Shown one piece after another: positions 54,394-64,000 of a stretch of DNA of 64,000 nucleotides. This DNA comes from Dermatemys mawii (Eukaryota > Chordata > Testudines > Dermatemydidae), in the NCBI GenBank assembly GCA_007922305.1, contig ML677373.1:12388127-12452126 (forward strand), written 5' to 3'. Position numbers and translations under genes: made by a program. The notes beneath the pieces were generated by a model, which was not told the origin of the DNA, searched no databases, and saw nothing but the letters and a program-made list of their open reading frames with translations. The first letter of the stretch is position 1. Each line of letters opens with the position of its first letter.

Positions 54394-57300
54394 CTCAAGA
54401 GGGAGCAGTGGCTGCTGGGAACTGGAGTCTGCAGAGCCCCTGTTTCTGGGGGAGGGGTAGGCTCTAGTGCTGTCAGCTCTGTCTCAGTTGGACTAAGCCT
54501 GGGCACCAGTGGGCTGGAGAAACCAACTGAGAGGGTTAAATATGGTCCCAAGAACTACGTTCATTGATGCTCAGACTCTCTTTACCTGTTGCAGTTCAAA
54601 CCACATGGTCTGAGGATTGTCCACAGAGCCATAGTTCACTTCCAGACCAGGCACCCCGGAGTCGTCAAGAGGCCGCAGGGTTCGCATCCTCTGCACCTCC
54701 TTCAGCGGGATGCAGCAACAGAGCTCCTGTGCCAGGGAGAGAACCCGCCATCAGAGGGGCTGCTCCAGCGCAGGACACTGGGGCTCAGGAGCTGAGTGCC
54801 CTCAACCCCCCACCCCTGGAGCAGGCTTTCACCACAGCCGTGTAAATACAGAATGTTAAGGAAGCAGAGCTCAGCCCTCGAGCCTCTTCAAAGTCTCTGC
54901 AGGGCTATAGGATGAGCCAGGGGACGGGGTGGGTCCTGGTGCTGGTTTACCTCCACGCTCGCTGTATTGGGGTGGCAGGGAGTGGACAAAGTCCAGTAGT
55001 TTAGTCACCGGCCGTGGACTCCGACTTGTGCAGAGCCGGAAGAGAAAGTTCTCACAAAGTCAATGCACCAGTGGGCTGAGGCGGCGAGTTCCTGACCCCG
55101 GCGCTCTGGGCAGCATACCTGGGACCTGCTGGCCACGATGATGATCTGGTCCTGATTCACGCCCAGGATGCAGGGCAGAGGAACCCTGGGCTCACTGCAC
55201 CGCTCCACGGGGTACACGTTGTAGCCGAAGAGGGGCAGCTGGATGATATGCTCTGCGGGGAGGGAGACTGTACTAATGCCTGTGTCCAAAATCCGCAGGA
55301 TGATACGCGAGACAGCGCAAAACGCTGCACCCACCCAAGCGGTTGTTTGCAAATCAGGCTGTGACCATGGCAACTCCCCATCCCCTTGCTGCAGCCACAT
55401 GCTGGCTTTATTCACGCCCTGTCCTTTGAAGAACAGTAAATACGCATGAAACCAGACCCCTAGGAAAAGCTCTTAAGGGTTTTGCATGGGGCCCTGGCAG
55501 GCCTCCAAAGAGAGCCAAGGCCCGAGGGGGACCCTCTATGACGAATGCTCTGGCCCCAGGCTGAGCAGGGGGCTCAGGTTCCCTGGTCCTGGGCTTGTCA
55601 AGGCTTTAAGGACCATTGCCAACTTGCAAACAGGAAGCCAGCACAAAGGTGGCATCCACTGAGCCCAAGCAGCAAGCAGTGCTGGGGCTCTTTCCTTTCC
55701 TCCCCCAGGGGCCCCTGTCCAGTCGCCTCACCTACGAACTGGATCTTTGCCTCCTGCTGTCCGAGTGGTTTCATGGTGTCCAGCAGCCGGTTGACTTGGC
55801 TTTGGAGAGCCTGTGGGTTGATCAGCTGGAGCACGGGCTTTGGAGCATAGTCCATCAACTCCTGACTAATCAGACAAGCAGAAAACATAAGGACATGTCT
55901 GCACGAACAGTTACTGGGGTGCAGATCTACAGTGCTCCAGCTGGCTGCACCCTAATGGTCTCTGGGGACCCTGCTATGCATCAGCACGCATAAGGGAACA
56001 GGTAGTGCGCATCCGCAGGCTCCACGTGCACCATTACTGCACGGCTGGCTGCAGTGCTGTAGATTTGCTCCCCAACTTGCTGGGCAGTAAGTGGTCACTT
56101 AGACACTTCCATGTGGGGTTAGTAGAGCAGAACATGCAGAACTAGTTGAGGGCATCAAGAGGCCATGAGATCCGTTTCTAGGGGCAGGAATGGGGGAAGG
56201 TGGACTAAGTTATGCTTGAGTTAGACACAGATGAAACAATGGGGACATCAAACTTCAGCAGGAAAGAAATGTACACACCAAGCCAGTACCCAGTGAAATA
56301 ATTTACTTCCCACCTAGCACAATTCAAATGAAAGTTGAAGGAGTGCAGTAGAAGTACTTGGTGTTATGTACTTGTATAGCTAGCCAGAGGAGCTCTGGGG
56401 CCACCAGTCCCCTTAAACCAAATAGCACTTTACACCCCACCCCTATCCTGGCTTACAGGAATGCCTTTACAGCTTCCCCCTCAAGCAGACGTTCCTGACC
56501 ACCTAGCACCCCAGAGCCAGGATGGTTCATCTCCACCTGCGCTGGCTCATGGGACTTTCAAAGATGCTTCCATCTCTGCCAACACCACTTGATTCTACAC
56601 AGGGTCCAAGGACACTGTAAGGGAGCCTGCAAATGAAGCTCACAGCTGGTGGGAAGGAATCTGTCTCTGTGCCCTTTGTCCCTGCAGCCTCCTTTAGGAA
56701 ATCTTCATCATATTGATTAGATGCCCAAATATGGATTCTAGGTGCATGTTAGTGAAAATGTTGTCCTAACAATTCAATAAAATTGAAAGGCAATGAGTTT
56801 AAATGGGATCAGAGGAAACCCTTCACCCTCAAGTCATTGTAACCTTGCAGCACTTTCTGCCACCAAGTACCAATGTTGATAAGAGCTTAGCAGAATTTTT
56901 TTTAAAAGGTGTTACGTGGCGACTGAGAATATTCCCAGGTCAGTTAAGAGGGATGTAAGCCCTCAGGCTTCTGGGAAAGGAAAGCAGCCATTGTTATCTT
57001 TTTCCTGGGTTCCTCTGGAAACCCTACAGAGACAGACTTACTTGGATGGTGGAGAGCCCAGTCCTCTGGCCCAGTGCTGGAAAAGGGCCATGGTGCCCAC
57101 CTGCTTCTCTAGCTCACTGTTGTAGTTCAGCAACAGCTTCCCTTTCAGATAATCCCCCTGCACCTGAGAACAACCAAAGCACAGGGGCGTTGGGGAAGCT
57201 TGCCACCCGCTACGAACTGGCCTGGGTGGCCTCCCACGGCAGAGGCTTGGACTCTGCCCTGCAGAGAGTTCTTATTGCGAGAACACTAGAGCCGACGCCC

Positions 57301-60300
57301 AGCTCCCAGCCACATTCTAGCAGATGCAAAGAGCCAGGGACGGCAGGAGCCCAATGCAAAGAGCTCTGCTGGTCCTCACCCCCACAGCTTTAACTGGATG
57401 CCAGCCCATGCCCAGGACAGCAGAGTGAGGGCCCCTCTTCGTTCTTGTAGGTACTCAGCCAAAAGGCACCAGCAGGACATGTTCTGGGTACCATCCAGAC
57501 CCCATGATGAACCGCTGGATTCCCTGTCATTCACACCTAGCTACCTGCATTGCACCCTTTAGCCTCTGCTTTGCACACTGCTTCACGGACCCCATTTGGA
57601 GCCACCCAAATGGGACGGGATCTCTGGAGCAACTTTCTCCAAGCAGGGACAGGGAACGAGGAGGAAGCAGGAGGGATCAGCTTATTGATACCAAAACTCT
57701 GGATTTAGCCAATTCAGCTGCACACAGCAGTCTGCAATGGTGGCTGCCCCATGCACAGGGCTGGGGTGAATACTGGGCTCTTCCTTGGTGTGCGGGTGGT
57801 GGGGGGGAGGGTTAAAGGGGACAGGCATCAAGGAGGATGAGACAGCGATGGGAGTGTTACGAACATTAGCAGCTGCACAAACTGGAACAAAACCCAACCC
57901 AGATCCCATGCTTCAGTCCAGAAGCTGGCTGCCTCCCCCACTGCTTTACTGCCCGGGAGGACACAGGGGCTGCTGTCCTTTGGTCAAGCATTAGCTACTG
58001 GCCACTCCTGGAAGTAGATCCTGGGCAGCATGGATGGTCCCTGTGGGAGACCCTCGGGGGAGTCCCCAAGAGCCCAAAAGTGGTGTGTGGTTTGTTCTTT
58101 GGAGAAGCCCCTTATCAGTATGCACAGTGCCCCTGGACTCGACTCCATGGCTGGTGGGCCTGGCTGCGTGGGCTGCAGGGGGCTCGGGCAGATGGCGCTG
58201 ACTTCGCAGGTTACCTGGCTGTAGTGAATGCTGACACAAATCTCGTTCTCGAAGTGCAGGGGTGTCTTCCAGGAGAGCCGGCGTAAATCCAGGATCACCG
58301 AGCTGTTCTCCAGCAGGTAGTCATGGATATATTCATCCTGGCGCACTGGCCTCACCACCTTCCCTGTACATGCACAGCCCCATCACCGCCTCCTCAGAGC
58401 AACTCCAGGAGGGCAAGTGACCCCAGCCACCTGCAACCCACCAGGGGGCCTCTACAGTCAACCAGCACGAGCCACCAGTCACTCAAGGGGAGGATCCACT
58501 TTAGGAGCAAGCGACAAAGACCATCAGCCGTTGGGGCTAGGTGTCAGAAACCAAAGAACCCCAAGCAGGGAGACACCGTCAGTTAACGGCATATCCCCAG
58601 CCCTCGTGGGGAGAAGGGCAGCAGGTAAAGCAGCAGCCATGATACCTTGTGCCGGAGAAACCACATTTAGAAAGCAGCCACCTGCAGCAAACACTAACGG
58701 GCTAGGAAGGATGTTCAGCTGCTGCTTGTTCCCATCGCAGCATCACGACAGGGCCCAACACCAGCACACGGGGAGGAGGAGCTGATGGGCCAGGCACAGT
58801 TCCAGCCGTGTGCTATCCCACGCTCAGGGACTGCTCCCTGCTGGCAGCCCCGGGGAGAAGCACCACAAAGGGAAGGGGGATGAAGCCAGACCATGTCCCA
58901 TCCTCACAATGCACCCCAGAGCTGCCTCTAAGACGGGCTGGTCTGGCTCACTCTGCCCTACCCTAATTGATTTATTTTAGCAGCCTGCAGGTCTGGAGCC
59001 CTGCAGGAGGCAGAGGGGTCAGAGATGCTCCCAGCTGAGCCAAAGCCCCTGTCAGGTAACTGAGAGATCTGACTCTACCCCAAGACAACGCAAACCCCGT
59101 CCTTCTACTTGCCGCCGTTCTTGCTGGCGAAGAGAGCGAACTCCTGGATCTCCTCCTGCTCACTGATCCCCATCTGCTCGCAGATCTCCCGTACCACTTC
59201 CGCAGCCACCTGCAGCCAGGGAGGGAGACGGGCAGGTTTTCCCCTGGGGACTGGGCAAACAACCCCTTCCGAAGGGCGAGCAGATGCTGCTGACCTCACT
59301 TCCTGCTGCAGAGTGGGTGTGATGGCGAGCGGAGGGCGACAGAGCAGAACCCAAAGATGGGGTCTGGGTACAGACATGCCAGCTGGCCTCTGGCATTGGC
59401 GGTTTCTCTATCCCTGCCCCAAAGGGGGCAGCAGCTGGGAACGTTTGCTTGTTCAGTGGATCAGCCCTCAGAAAGCCCTGACCTTAACAGACAGGATGAT
59501 TCCAACTCAGTTCCACTGAGCCCAGAAAGCCCGGAGCACCTTTGACTGTGGGAGCAGCCAGGTAACGTACAAGCCCAGCCCAATGAGGATGGGGTTCTCC
59601 TGTCCCCCCAGTTCTGGAGGGGAAGGGAATGGCTCAGACAGCTCCCTGTTAATGAGCCATTGTGCAGATACATGGCCTTGAGGCGGATGCATGGTCCCAG
59701 CGGGGCCACCCAGCACTCCCAGCATGCGGCAGATGCAGGGCCCCAGGGGTGCTCACAACACTTGAGAGTTGTGCTGGTGCTGTCACAGTGCAGGAGTGAG
59801 CTGGGATCAAGCCTGGTGGCAGCTGACACAGTGAGGCGCCAACCAAGCCCCAGGGCTGGAATCATCTCCTGGCTCGGCTCTTCCCAGGAGCATTGGGCAG
59901 GGGTTCACCCACATGGATGGGTAACGCTGCGCGTTTCCCTGGTACCCTACAGCCTGGACCAAATGGGGGCGCCAGGGGCAGGGAACTTACAGTGAACGTC
60001 CTGATTTTGGTTGCATATTCCAGAGCCCCGGGCAGGAAGATCACCATCTGGCGGGAGCCACGCCCTTTCTGCCCAGGGAAAACACAGGGTCAGATACAAC
60101 CCCCACAATGCCAACATCACCCTGCACTGCACCTAGGATGACCAGACATCCCGAGTTTATAGGGACAGTCCCGATTTTTGGGTCTTTTTCTTATATAGGC
60201 TCCTATTACCTCCCCACCCCTGTCCCAATTTTTCACATTTGCAGTCTGGTCACCGTAGCTGCACCATCTCCACCCCAAACACTTGCCTCCTGCACCCGGC

Positions 60301-61296
60301 ACTCTCCACTCACGTCCCCTGGCACCCAACCCACCTCCTCCACCCTACACAGCTCCCTCCTCCTCCACCCTGCCCCAGACACTCCGCTCTTCCCCCTGCC
60401 AGGTACCAGAAGTGCTTCCATCTCCACGCGGAAGGGCAGGTGCCGGCGGCCGCCATACATAATCATCTTCCGCAGGTTTCCGTAGCAGGTCCTGGCTAGA
60501 TCTGTGGGAAAGGGAGAGATGTTACAAGCCGAGGAAGAGGAAGGGCTGAACAGCTAATCCCCCTGGGCTGGGTTAGCCTGGAGGCACCAGAGCCAGATCA
60601 AGGCCTCTGCTCTAGTGGAAGAGACACCTAACCCCTTCCCAACAGAAATCCACCCAGGGCAGCACAGGCCTCTGATCCTGTATCAGACAGAGAGGAGCCT
60701 GCCCTGGACTGTGCTGGGGTGGCAAGGAACTATCGGGGCACTGGAGGTTGCAGGGGAGGGAGGAGGACTGGCAGCCTCCTCTTGTCCCCGTGTTCTTATG
60801 AGACTGTCACCCCAAACTCCCCAGATCCCTCCACCCAGCCGGCTGAAGGCTGAAGTGACAGAAGAGCCTGACCGTCCCTCAGCCCCATGGGTCCAGTTCT
60901 AACTGGATCGCAGGCCACACTGACTTCAAAGAGAACTGGACCGAGCCCCTGGCAATGAGGGATCGGTCTCAGACCCACCCATCCAGGCACAGACCCCAGC
61001 AGTCGCCTGCTTTGTGCTTTCAAACACTGCCCTCCAGTAACCCAAGTGCTCCATCAACTCCCCAACGCTCCCAGGACAGCTGCTTTCTTGGGGAAAGGGA
61101 GGTCCAACCAGACCAACCCACCCCAGCGTCGGTGCCCAGAGCAGGGGCTGGGAAGCAGCCGGTACCTTGGTGGGTGCTGGCTGGATCAGCGCTGGCTTGC
61201 TGCAGGAATTTGGTGGCGTACGGCATCAAGGTGTTAGAGGGAAGGAAGAAGCCAGTGAGCAGGCTCAGGAGCCGCCAGCCACGGATACAGCTTTCC
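54334..61296 (-). CDS. MYO15B: MYO15B C-terminal MyTH4-FERM tail (10 exons, 5' partial)
   Basis: Minus-strand join of 61166-61296, 60407-60501, 59991-60068, 59113-59209, 58215-58363, 57042-57163, 55732-55865, 55119-55252, 54586-54726 and 54334-54393. Phases agree throughout: 379 residues plus a split first codon, then TAG. Encodes the second half of a MyTH4 domain (GWRLLSLLTGFFLPSNTLMP, YGGRRHLPF) followed by a FERM domain ending in a PH-like lobe. This architecture is typical of class VII, X and XV myosins, actin motors whose tails bind cargo and microtubules. The name MYO15B rather than MYO15A is inferred from convergent adjacency to RECQL5. The motor, IQ motifs and earlier tail lie beyond base 64000. 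The frame is intact, although the human gene was long labelled a pseudogene. Confidence 0.87.
54586..54726 (-). CDS. MYO15B: MYO15B exon: FERM F3 lobe
   Basis: 141 nt (47 codons) after tggcacag: ELCCCIPLKEVQRMRTLRPL, then DDSGVPGLEVNYGSVDNPQT and MWFELQQ, before gtaaag. IPLKEVQ.MRTL and T.WFEL.Q are typical of this lobe. Confidence 0.91.
55119..55252 (-). CDS. MYO15B: MYO15B exon: FERM F3 (PH-like) lobe
   Basis: 134 nt after tccccgcag: HIIQLPLFGYNVYPVERCSE, then PRVPLPCILGVNQDQIIIVA and SRSQ, before gtatgc. The LPLFGYNVYPV...SEPR.P.PC.LGVN pattern is the myosin FERM F3 start. Confidence 0.93.
55732..55865 (-). CDS. MYO15B: MYO15B exon: FERM F2 lobe end
   Basis: 134 nt after gtctgattag: (N)QELMDYAPKPVLQLINPQA, then LQSQVNRLLDTMKPLGQQEA and KIQFV, before gtgagg. 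The alternative acceptor 4 nt downstream gives an immediate stop, so this one is chosen. Confidence 0.88.
55891..56114. repeat. foldback repeat in MYO15B intron
   Basis: Inverted ends ggacatgtctgcacgaacag and gtcacttagacacttccatg, with internal matches such as gatctacagtgctccagctg against ctggctgcagtgctgtagat. Confidence 0.55.
56115..57041. other. MYO15B intron, unique part
   Basis: No feature recognised between the foldback repeat and the FERM F2 exon. Confidence 0.5.
57042..57163 (-). CDS. MYO15B: MYO15B exon: FERM F2 lobe
   Basis: 122 nt after gttctcag: VQGDYLKGKLLLNYNSELEK, then QVGTMALFQHWARGL and GSPPS, before gtaagt in phase 2. Fits the YSQV..DYL.GKLL......V..LAALQH pattern of MyTH4-FERM myosins. 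Confidence 0.9.
57164..58214. other. MYO15B intron
   Basis: No exon or repeat recognised. Confidence 0.5.
58215..58363 (-). CDS. MYO15B: MYO15B exon: FERM F1/F2
   Basis: 149 nt after cctgtacag: KVVRPVRQDEYIHDYLLENS, then SVILDLRRLSWKTPLHFENE and ICVSIHYSQ, before gtaacc. YIHDYLLE...L..RRL.W..PLHF is very characteristic of myosin XV FERM domains. Confidence 0.93.
59113..59209 (-). CDS. MYO15B: MYO15B exon: FERM F1 lobe, GC donor
   Basis: 97 nt after tggctgcag: VAAEVVREICEQMGISEQEE, then IQEFALFASKNG plus one base. EFALF is a hallmark of the FERM F1 lobe. The donor reads G|GCAAGT, a GC-AG intron. Using the nearest GT (59108-59107) breaks the frame. Confidence 0.88.
59991..60068 (-). CDS. MYO15B: MYO15B exon: MyTH4-FERM junction
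   Basis: 78 nt (26 codons) after cctgggcag: KGRGSRQMVIFLPGALEYAT, then KIRTFT, before gtaagt. Corresponds to the RQ...LPG....IKTFTV entry into the first FERM lobe. Confidence 0.88.
60134..60257. mobile_element. 124-bp hAT-type MITE, copy B
   Basis: Inverted ends TAGGATGACCAGA and TCTGGTCACCGTA, flanked by actgcacc (60126-60133) and gctgcacc (60258-60265), matching at 7 of 8 bases. Same length as copy A. In a MYO15B intron. Confidence 0.85.
60407..60501 (-). CDS. MYO15B: MYO15B exon: MyTH4 domain end
   Basis: 95 nt after tttcccacag, encoding (D)LARTCYGNLRKMIMYGGRR, then HLPFRVEMEALL, phase 0 out before gtacct. YGGRR.LP...E..A is the conserved end of MyTH4. Confidence 0.9.
61166..61296 (-). 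CDS. MYO15B: MYO15B exon: MyTH4 domain
   Basis: 131 nt after gtgccctgcag, donor gtaccg. Encodes ESCIRGWRLLSLLTGFFLPS, then NTLMPYATKFLQQAS: the RGW.LL.L.TG.F.PS core of MyTH4 domains. The preceding MyTH4 exon (usual LRDEIYCQ motif) was not found between here and 64000. Confidence 0.9.
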
Positions 61297-62143
61297 CTGC
61301 AGGGCACAGAGAAACAGAGGACACTGGGTTGCCAGGTATGGTAGTGAGAGAGGCAGGGGGAGAAACTCTCCCACAGAGCCGGGGGAGAGACCCTTGGGCG
61401 GAGATGGGGGGTTGAAAAGAACTAAAACCAATGTCACCAACTCACAATGTTATTGTGAGTCCTGTAATATCTGGGTTTTCTCTTAAAGCCCCAGCTCCTG
61501 GAGCCATGAGATCCAGGGAGGAGCTCAGCTTTCATTTATAATACAGTGATGTGTCGAGCCTGTCTGGCTGCAGAGAAAAAGCTTGAAAACGGATCTCCTA
61601 AAGGCTCCAGCACTGGGAGGCTAATAGGGGGAACCCGCCAGGGATTATTCTTTACAATCTCATGAGTTTCAAGTGACTCTCAGTATTTGGTGGGAGCCAG
61701 AGGAGGAGAAGGAGAAAATGGCATGTCCTTCAGGAAGGAGCTTCAGTGGAAAACCGCTCCGCTGCTCAGATAGCACAGGGATGCCTGGTTGGAGAAGGAG
61801 GAGGGGAAGGGATTGATGGAGGGAGAGAAAACCTACAGTGAAAACAAAACCCGCCACTGCACACCCACAGTTCTCCCCCCAGGGACAGAGAGCAAACCAC
61901 CCATGTGGCTTAACACGTGGCTGGACGGAGCTCTGCTACCGCGGTGCCAGGGAAGGTACAAGAACCTGAACAGAACATAAAACAATAAGCATGAGACTGT
62001 TTCTCGACCATTTCAGCCAGAAAAAGGAAGCCCAGCGGCTGCCAGGTGAACGGGATCCATGTCAGGGCCCTGCACCACAGTCACACCGGGGGGGCCCTCG
62101 GGTATCAGCACCCTGTTGTCCTGGGCACTGGATGTGCACACAC

Positions 62144-62404
62144 TGGCCTTGTCTACACAAACAAGTTGTACTACTTCCAGGATACCCGTGTAGTTATACT
62201 GGTACAGCCCGCCAAGGGTGGATGCGGTTATAGCTGTGTAACGGAGAAGTAATCCCCTTCCTGATCAGGAATACGCTGCTGGGGTCTAACCCCCTTGATC
62301 CGTGCCTCTGCAGTAGGACTTGTACCAGTCAAACTATTTCAGGAGCAATTCTCCCCACACCTGGCAGTTCTCCCAGTACAAAGCCTGCATGTAGACCAGC
62401 CTTA
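62144..62404. repeat. foldback repeat (cttgtctacac class) in MYO15B intron
   Basis: Left end ggccttgtctacacaaacaa, then gttgtac; right end gtacaaagcctgcatgtaga, then ccagcctt. The arms are inverted copies. Likely an old non-autonomous DNA transposon. Confidence 0.65.
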
Positions 62405-63109
62405 GACAGGCTCTGCCCCAGGGAGCTCCCAGTCCTGGTGACTGATCTCTCACACAGGGTTGCAGGGGGACAGGGATGGATGGAGGCAGTGATAGCTGCC
62501 AGTCAGCCTTGGATCAGCGGTCCCTTGAGGAGCGCCAAACACGTCTATCCCAGGAAGAGCAGAGATAAGGCACAAGAAAGCGCACCTATAACTGGAACCG
62601 CTGCAGCGCCACAGGAATGCAGGGGCATCTCAGAGCCATAAGCAGCTTATCAGGGAGCTCCATACAGAGGCAATCGGGACTCATCAAATCACCAGGGCAA
62701 AACCTCTGCCAGTGCAAATACACCTCAGCAGCTGAGACAGTCAAGAGCATTGTTCCACGGAGTGACTAACCCTAGCCCCAGAGTTACTGTTTAACTTCTT
62801 CAGAGCCATAGCCCTGGGGTGATGGACAGATGGGGTGCACACGCCTGTGGCTGGACATGCTTGCTGGCGTCCACAAGGTGCGCTGATAAACTGCACGGCC
62901 TGTGGAAATGCGCATGCCAGGACGTGAATGCCAGGCAATGACTGCTCTGTAGTGGGGCCCACCAAGTTTGCACCAGGATAACTTCACAAACTGCAGGGGA
63001 TTTACTCTTGGTTTACACCAGCGTAAGAGAGGAGATTCTCAGGCCCAATGTTTCTGCATCGCACTCGCTGATGAAATAGTTGAAAAGTGACTCTCTGCCC
63101 CTGCTTCTT

Positions 63110-64000
63110 AATCAACATTAAGGTGACTGGGCAACAAAATGGCAGATGAAATTCAATGTTGATAAATGCAGAGTAATGCACATTGGAAAACATTATCCCA
63201 ACTATACATATAAAATGATGGGGTATAAATTAGCTGTTACCACTCAAGAAAGATCTTGGAGTCATTGTGGAGAGTCCTTTGAAAACATCCACTCAATGTG
63301 CAGCGGCAGTCAAAAAAGTGAACAGAATGTTGGGAATCATTAAGAAAGGGATAGAGAATAGGACAGAAAATATCATATTGCCTCTATATAAATCCATGGC
63401 ATGCTCACATCTGGAATGTTGTGTGCAGATGTGGTCATCCCTTCTCAAAAAAGATATATTGGAAAAGATTCAGAAAAGGGCAACAAAAACAACAAGAGGT
63501 ATGGAACAGCTTCCATATGGGGAGAGATTAATAAGACTGGGACTTTTCAGCTTGGAAAAGAGATTACTAGGGGAGGATATGATAGAAGTCTATAAAATCA
63601 TGATGGGTGTAGAGAAAGTAAATAAGGAAGTGTTACTGTATTTACTCCTTACAACACAAGAACTAGGGGTCACCAAATGAAATTAATTAGCAGCAGGTTT
63701 AAAACAAACTAAAGGAAGTATATTTCTTCACACAACACACAGTCAACCTGTGGAACTCTTTGCCAGAGAATGCTGTGAAGAGCAAGACTATAACAGGGTT
63801 CAAAAATCAACTAGATCAGTTCATGGAGGATAGGTCCATCAATGGCTATTAGTCAGGACAGGCAGGGATGCAAAACCATGCTCTGAAGTGTCCCTAGCCT
63901 CTACTTGCCAGATGCTGGGAATGTGCGAGTGTCGGGGGAGATCACTTGATGTTTCCCTACTCGGTTCATTCCCTCTGAAGCACCTGGCACTGGCCACTGC
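63110..64000 (+). mobile_element. CR1-type LINE fragment, sense, cut by window end
   Basis: Reverse-transcriptase C-terminal coding with a frameshift: MKFNVDKCRVMHIGKHYP in one frame, then AAVKKVNRMLGIIKKGIENR, ILPLYKSMACSHLECCVQMW and KRATKTTRGMEQLPYGERLI in another. After it come the CR1 3' landmarks catggaggataggtccatca and ttcattccctctgaagcacc. A third subfamily, distinct from the copies at 1585 and 25512. Confidence 0.88.

Larger units (their letters stand above)
61297..64000. other. MYO15B intron (continues beyond window)
   Basis: The next upstream MyTH4 exon was looked for and not found, so the intron is at least 2.7 kb. Contains the foldback repeat at 62.1 kb and a CR1 copy. Confidence 0.6.

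Noticed and set aside
55862..55865. Alternative acceptor 4 nt downstream for the MYO15B F2 exon
   Set aside because: Produces a stop within two codons in the incoming phase.
1..64000. CRISPR arrays, tRNA or rRNA genes, endogenous retrovirus genes
   Set aside because: No regular spacer-repeat pattern, no tRNA box sequences outside SINE-like repeats, and the only reverse-transcriptase fragments are CR1-type LINEs without LTRs, gag or env.

Overview
The window looks like nuclear DNA of a reptile, most probably a turtle. Genes are split by GT-AG introns. The repeats are CR1-type LINE fragments, MIR-like SINEs, and short hAT-type and hairpin elements of kinds I associate with chelonian genomes. 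No prokaryotic, viral or CRISPR feature was seen. The species call rests on pattern recognition, not on an alignment.

Four protein-coding genes can be reconstructed. (1) RECQL5, a RecQ DNA helicase, runs on the + strand from 490 to 48937. Its first coding exon lies upstream of the window. The 18 exons present keep one open frame of about 1,005 codons, and a polyadenylation signal sits near 50.1 kb. (2, 3) Two single-pass membrane micropeptide genes lie antisense inside the 27-kb RECQL5 intron (10412-37387): SMIM6/endoregulin (one coding exon, 13189-13377) and SMIM5 (two coding exons, 21232-21358 and 19336-19457). (4) From 61296 down to 54334 on the - strand are ten exons for the C-terminal MyTH4-FERM tail of an unconventional class XV myosin. 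Its position tail-to-tail with RECQL5 makes it MYO15B; the motor and earlier tail lie beyond base 64000. This matches the human 17q25 order as I remember it: MYO15B and RECQL5 convergent, SMIM5 and SMIM6 nested in RECQL5.

Layout: 1-10.4 kb holds the RECQL5 helicase-core exons (motifs I to VI). 10.4-37.4 kb is the large intron with the nested genes and many old repeats. 37.4-48.9 kb holds the zinc-binding segment, the RNA polymerase II-binding (KIX/IRI) region, the RAD51-binding motif and the SRI domain. 48.9-50.1 kb is the 3' UTR. 50.1-53.9 kb is intergenic. 53.9-61.3 kb is the MYO15B tail. 61.3-64 kb is a MYO15B intron containing a CR1 element.

The genes do not form a pathway. RECQL5 acts in the nucleus at transcription and replication forks, SMIM5 and SMIM6 are membrane micropeptides, and MYO15B is an actin motor. 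The most useful observations are a stop codon built into the RECQL5 exon-6 splice donor that would yield the short helicase-only isoform by intron retention, a probable GC-AG intron in MYO15B, and several hAT-type elements with clear 8-bp target-site duplications.
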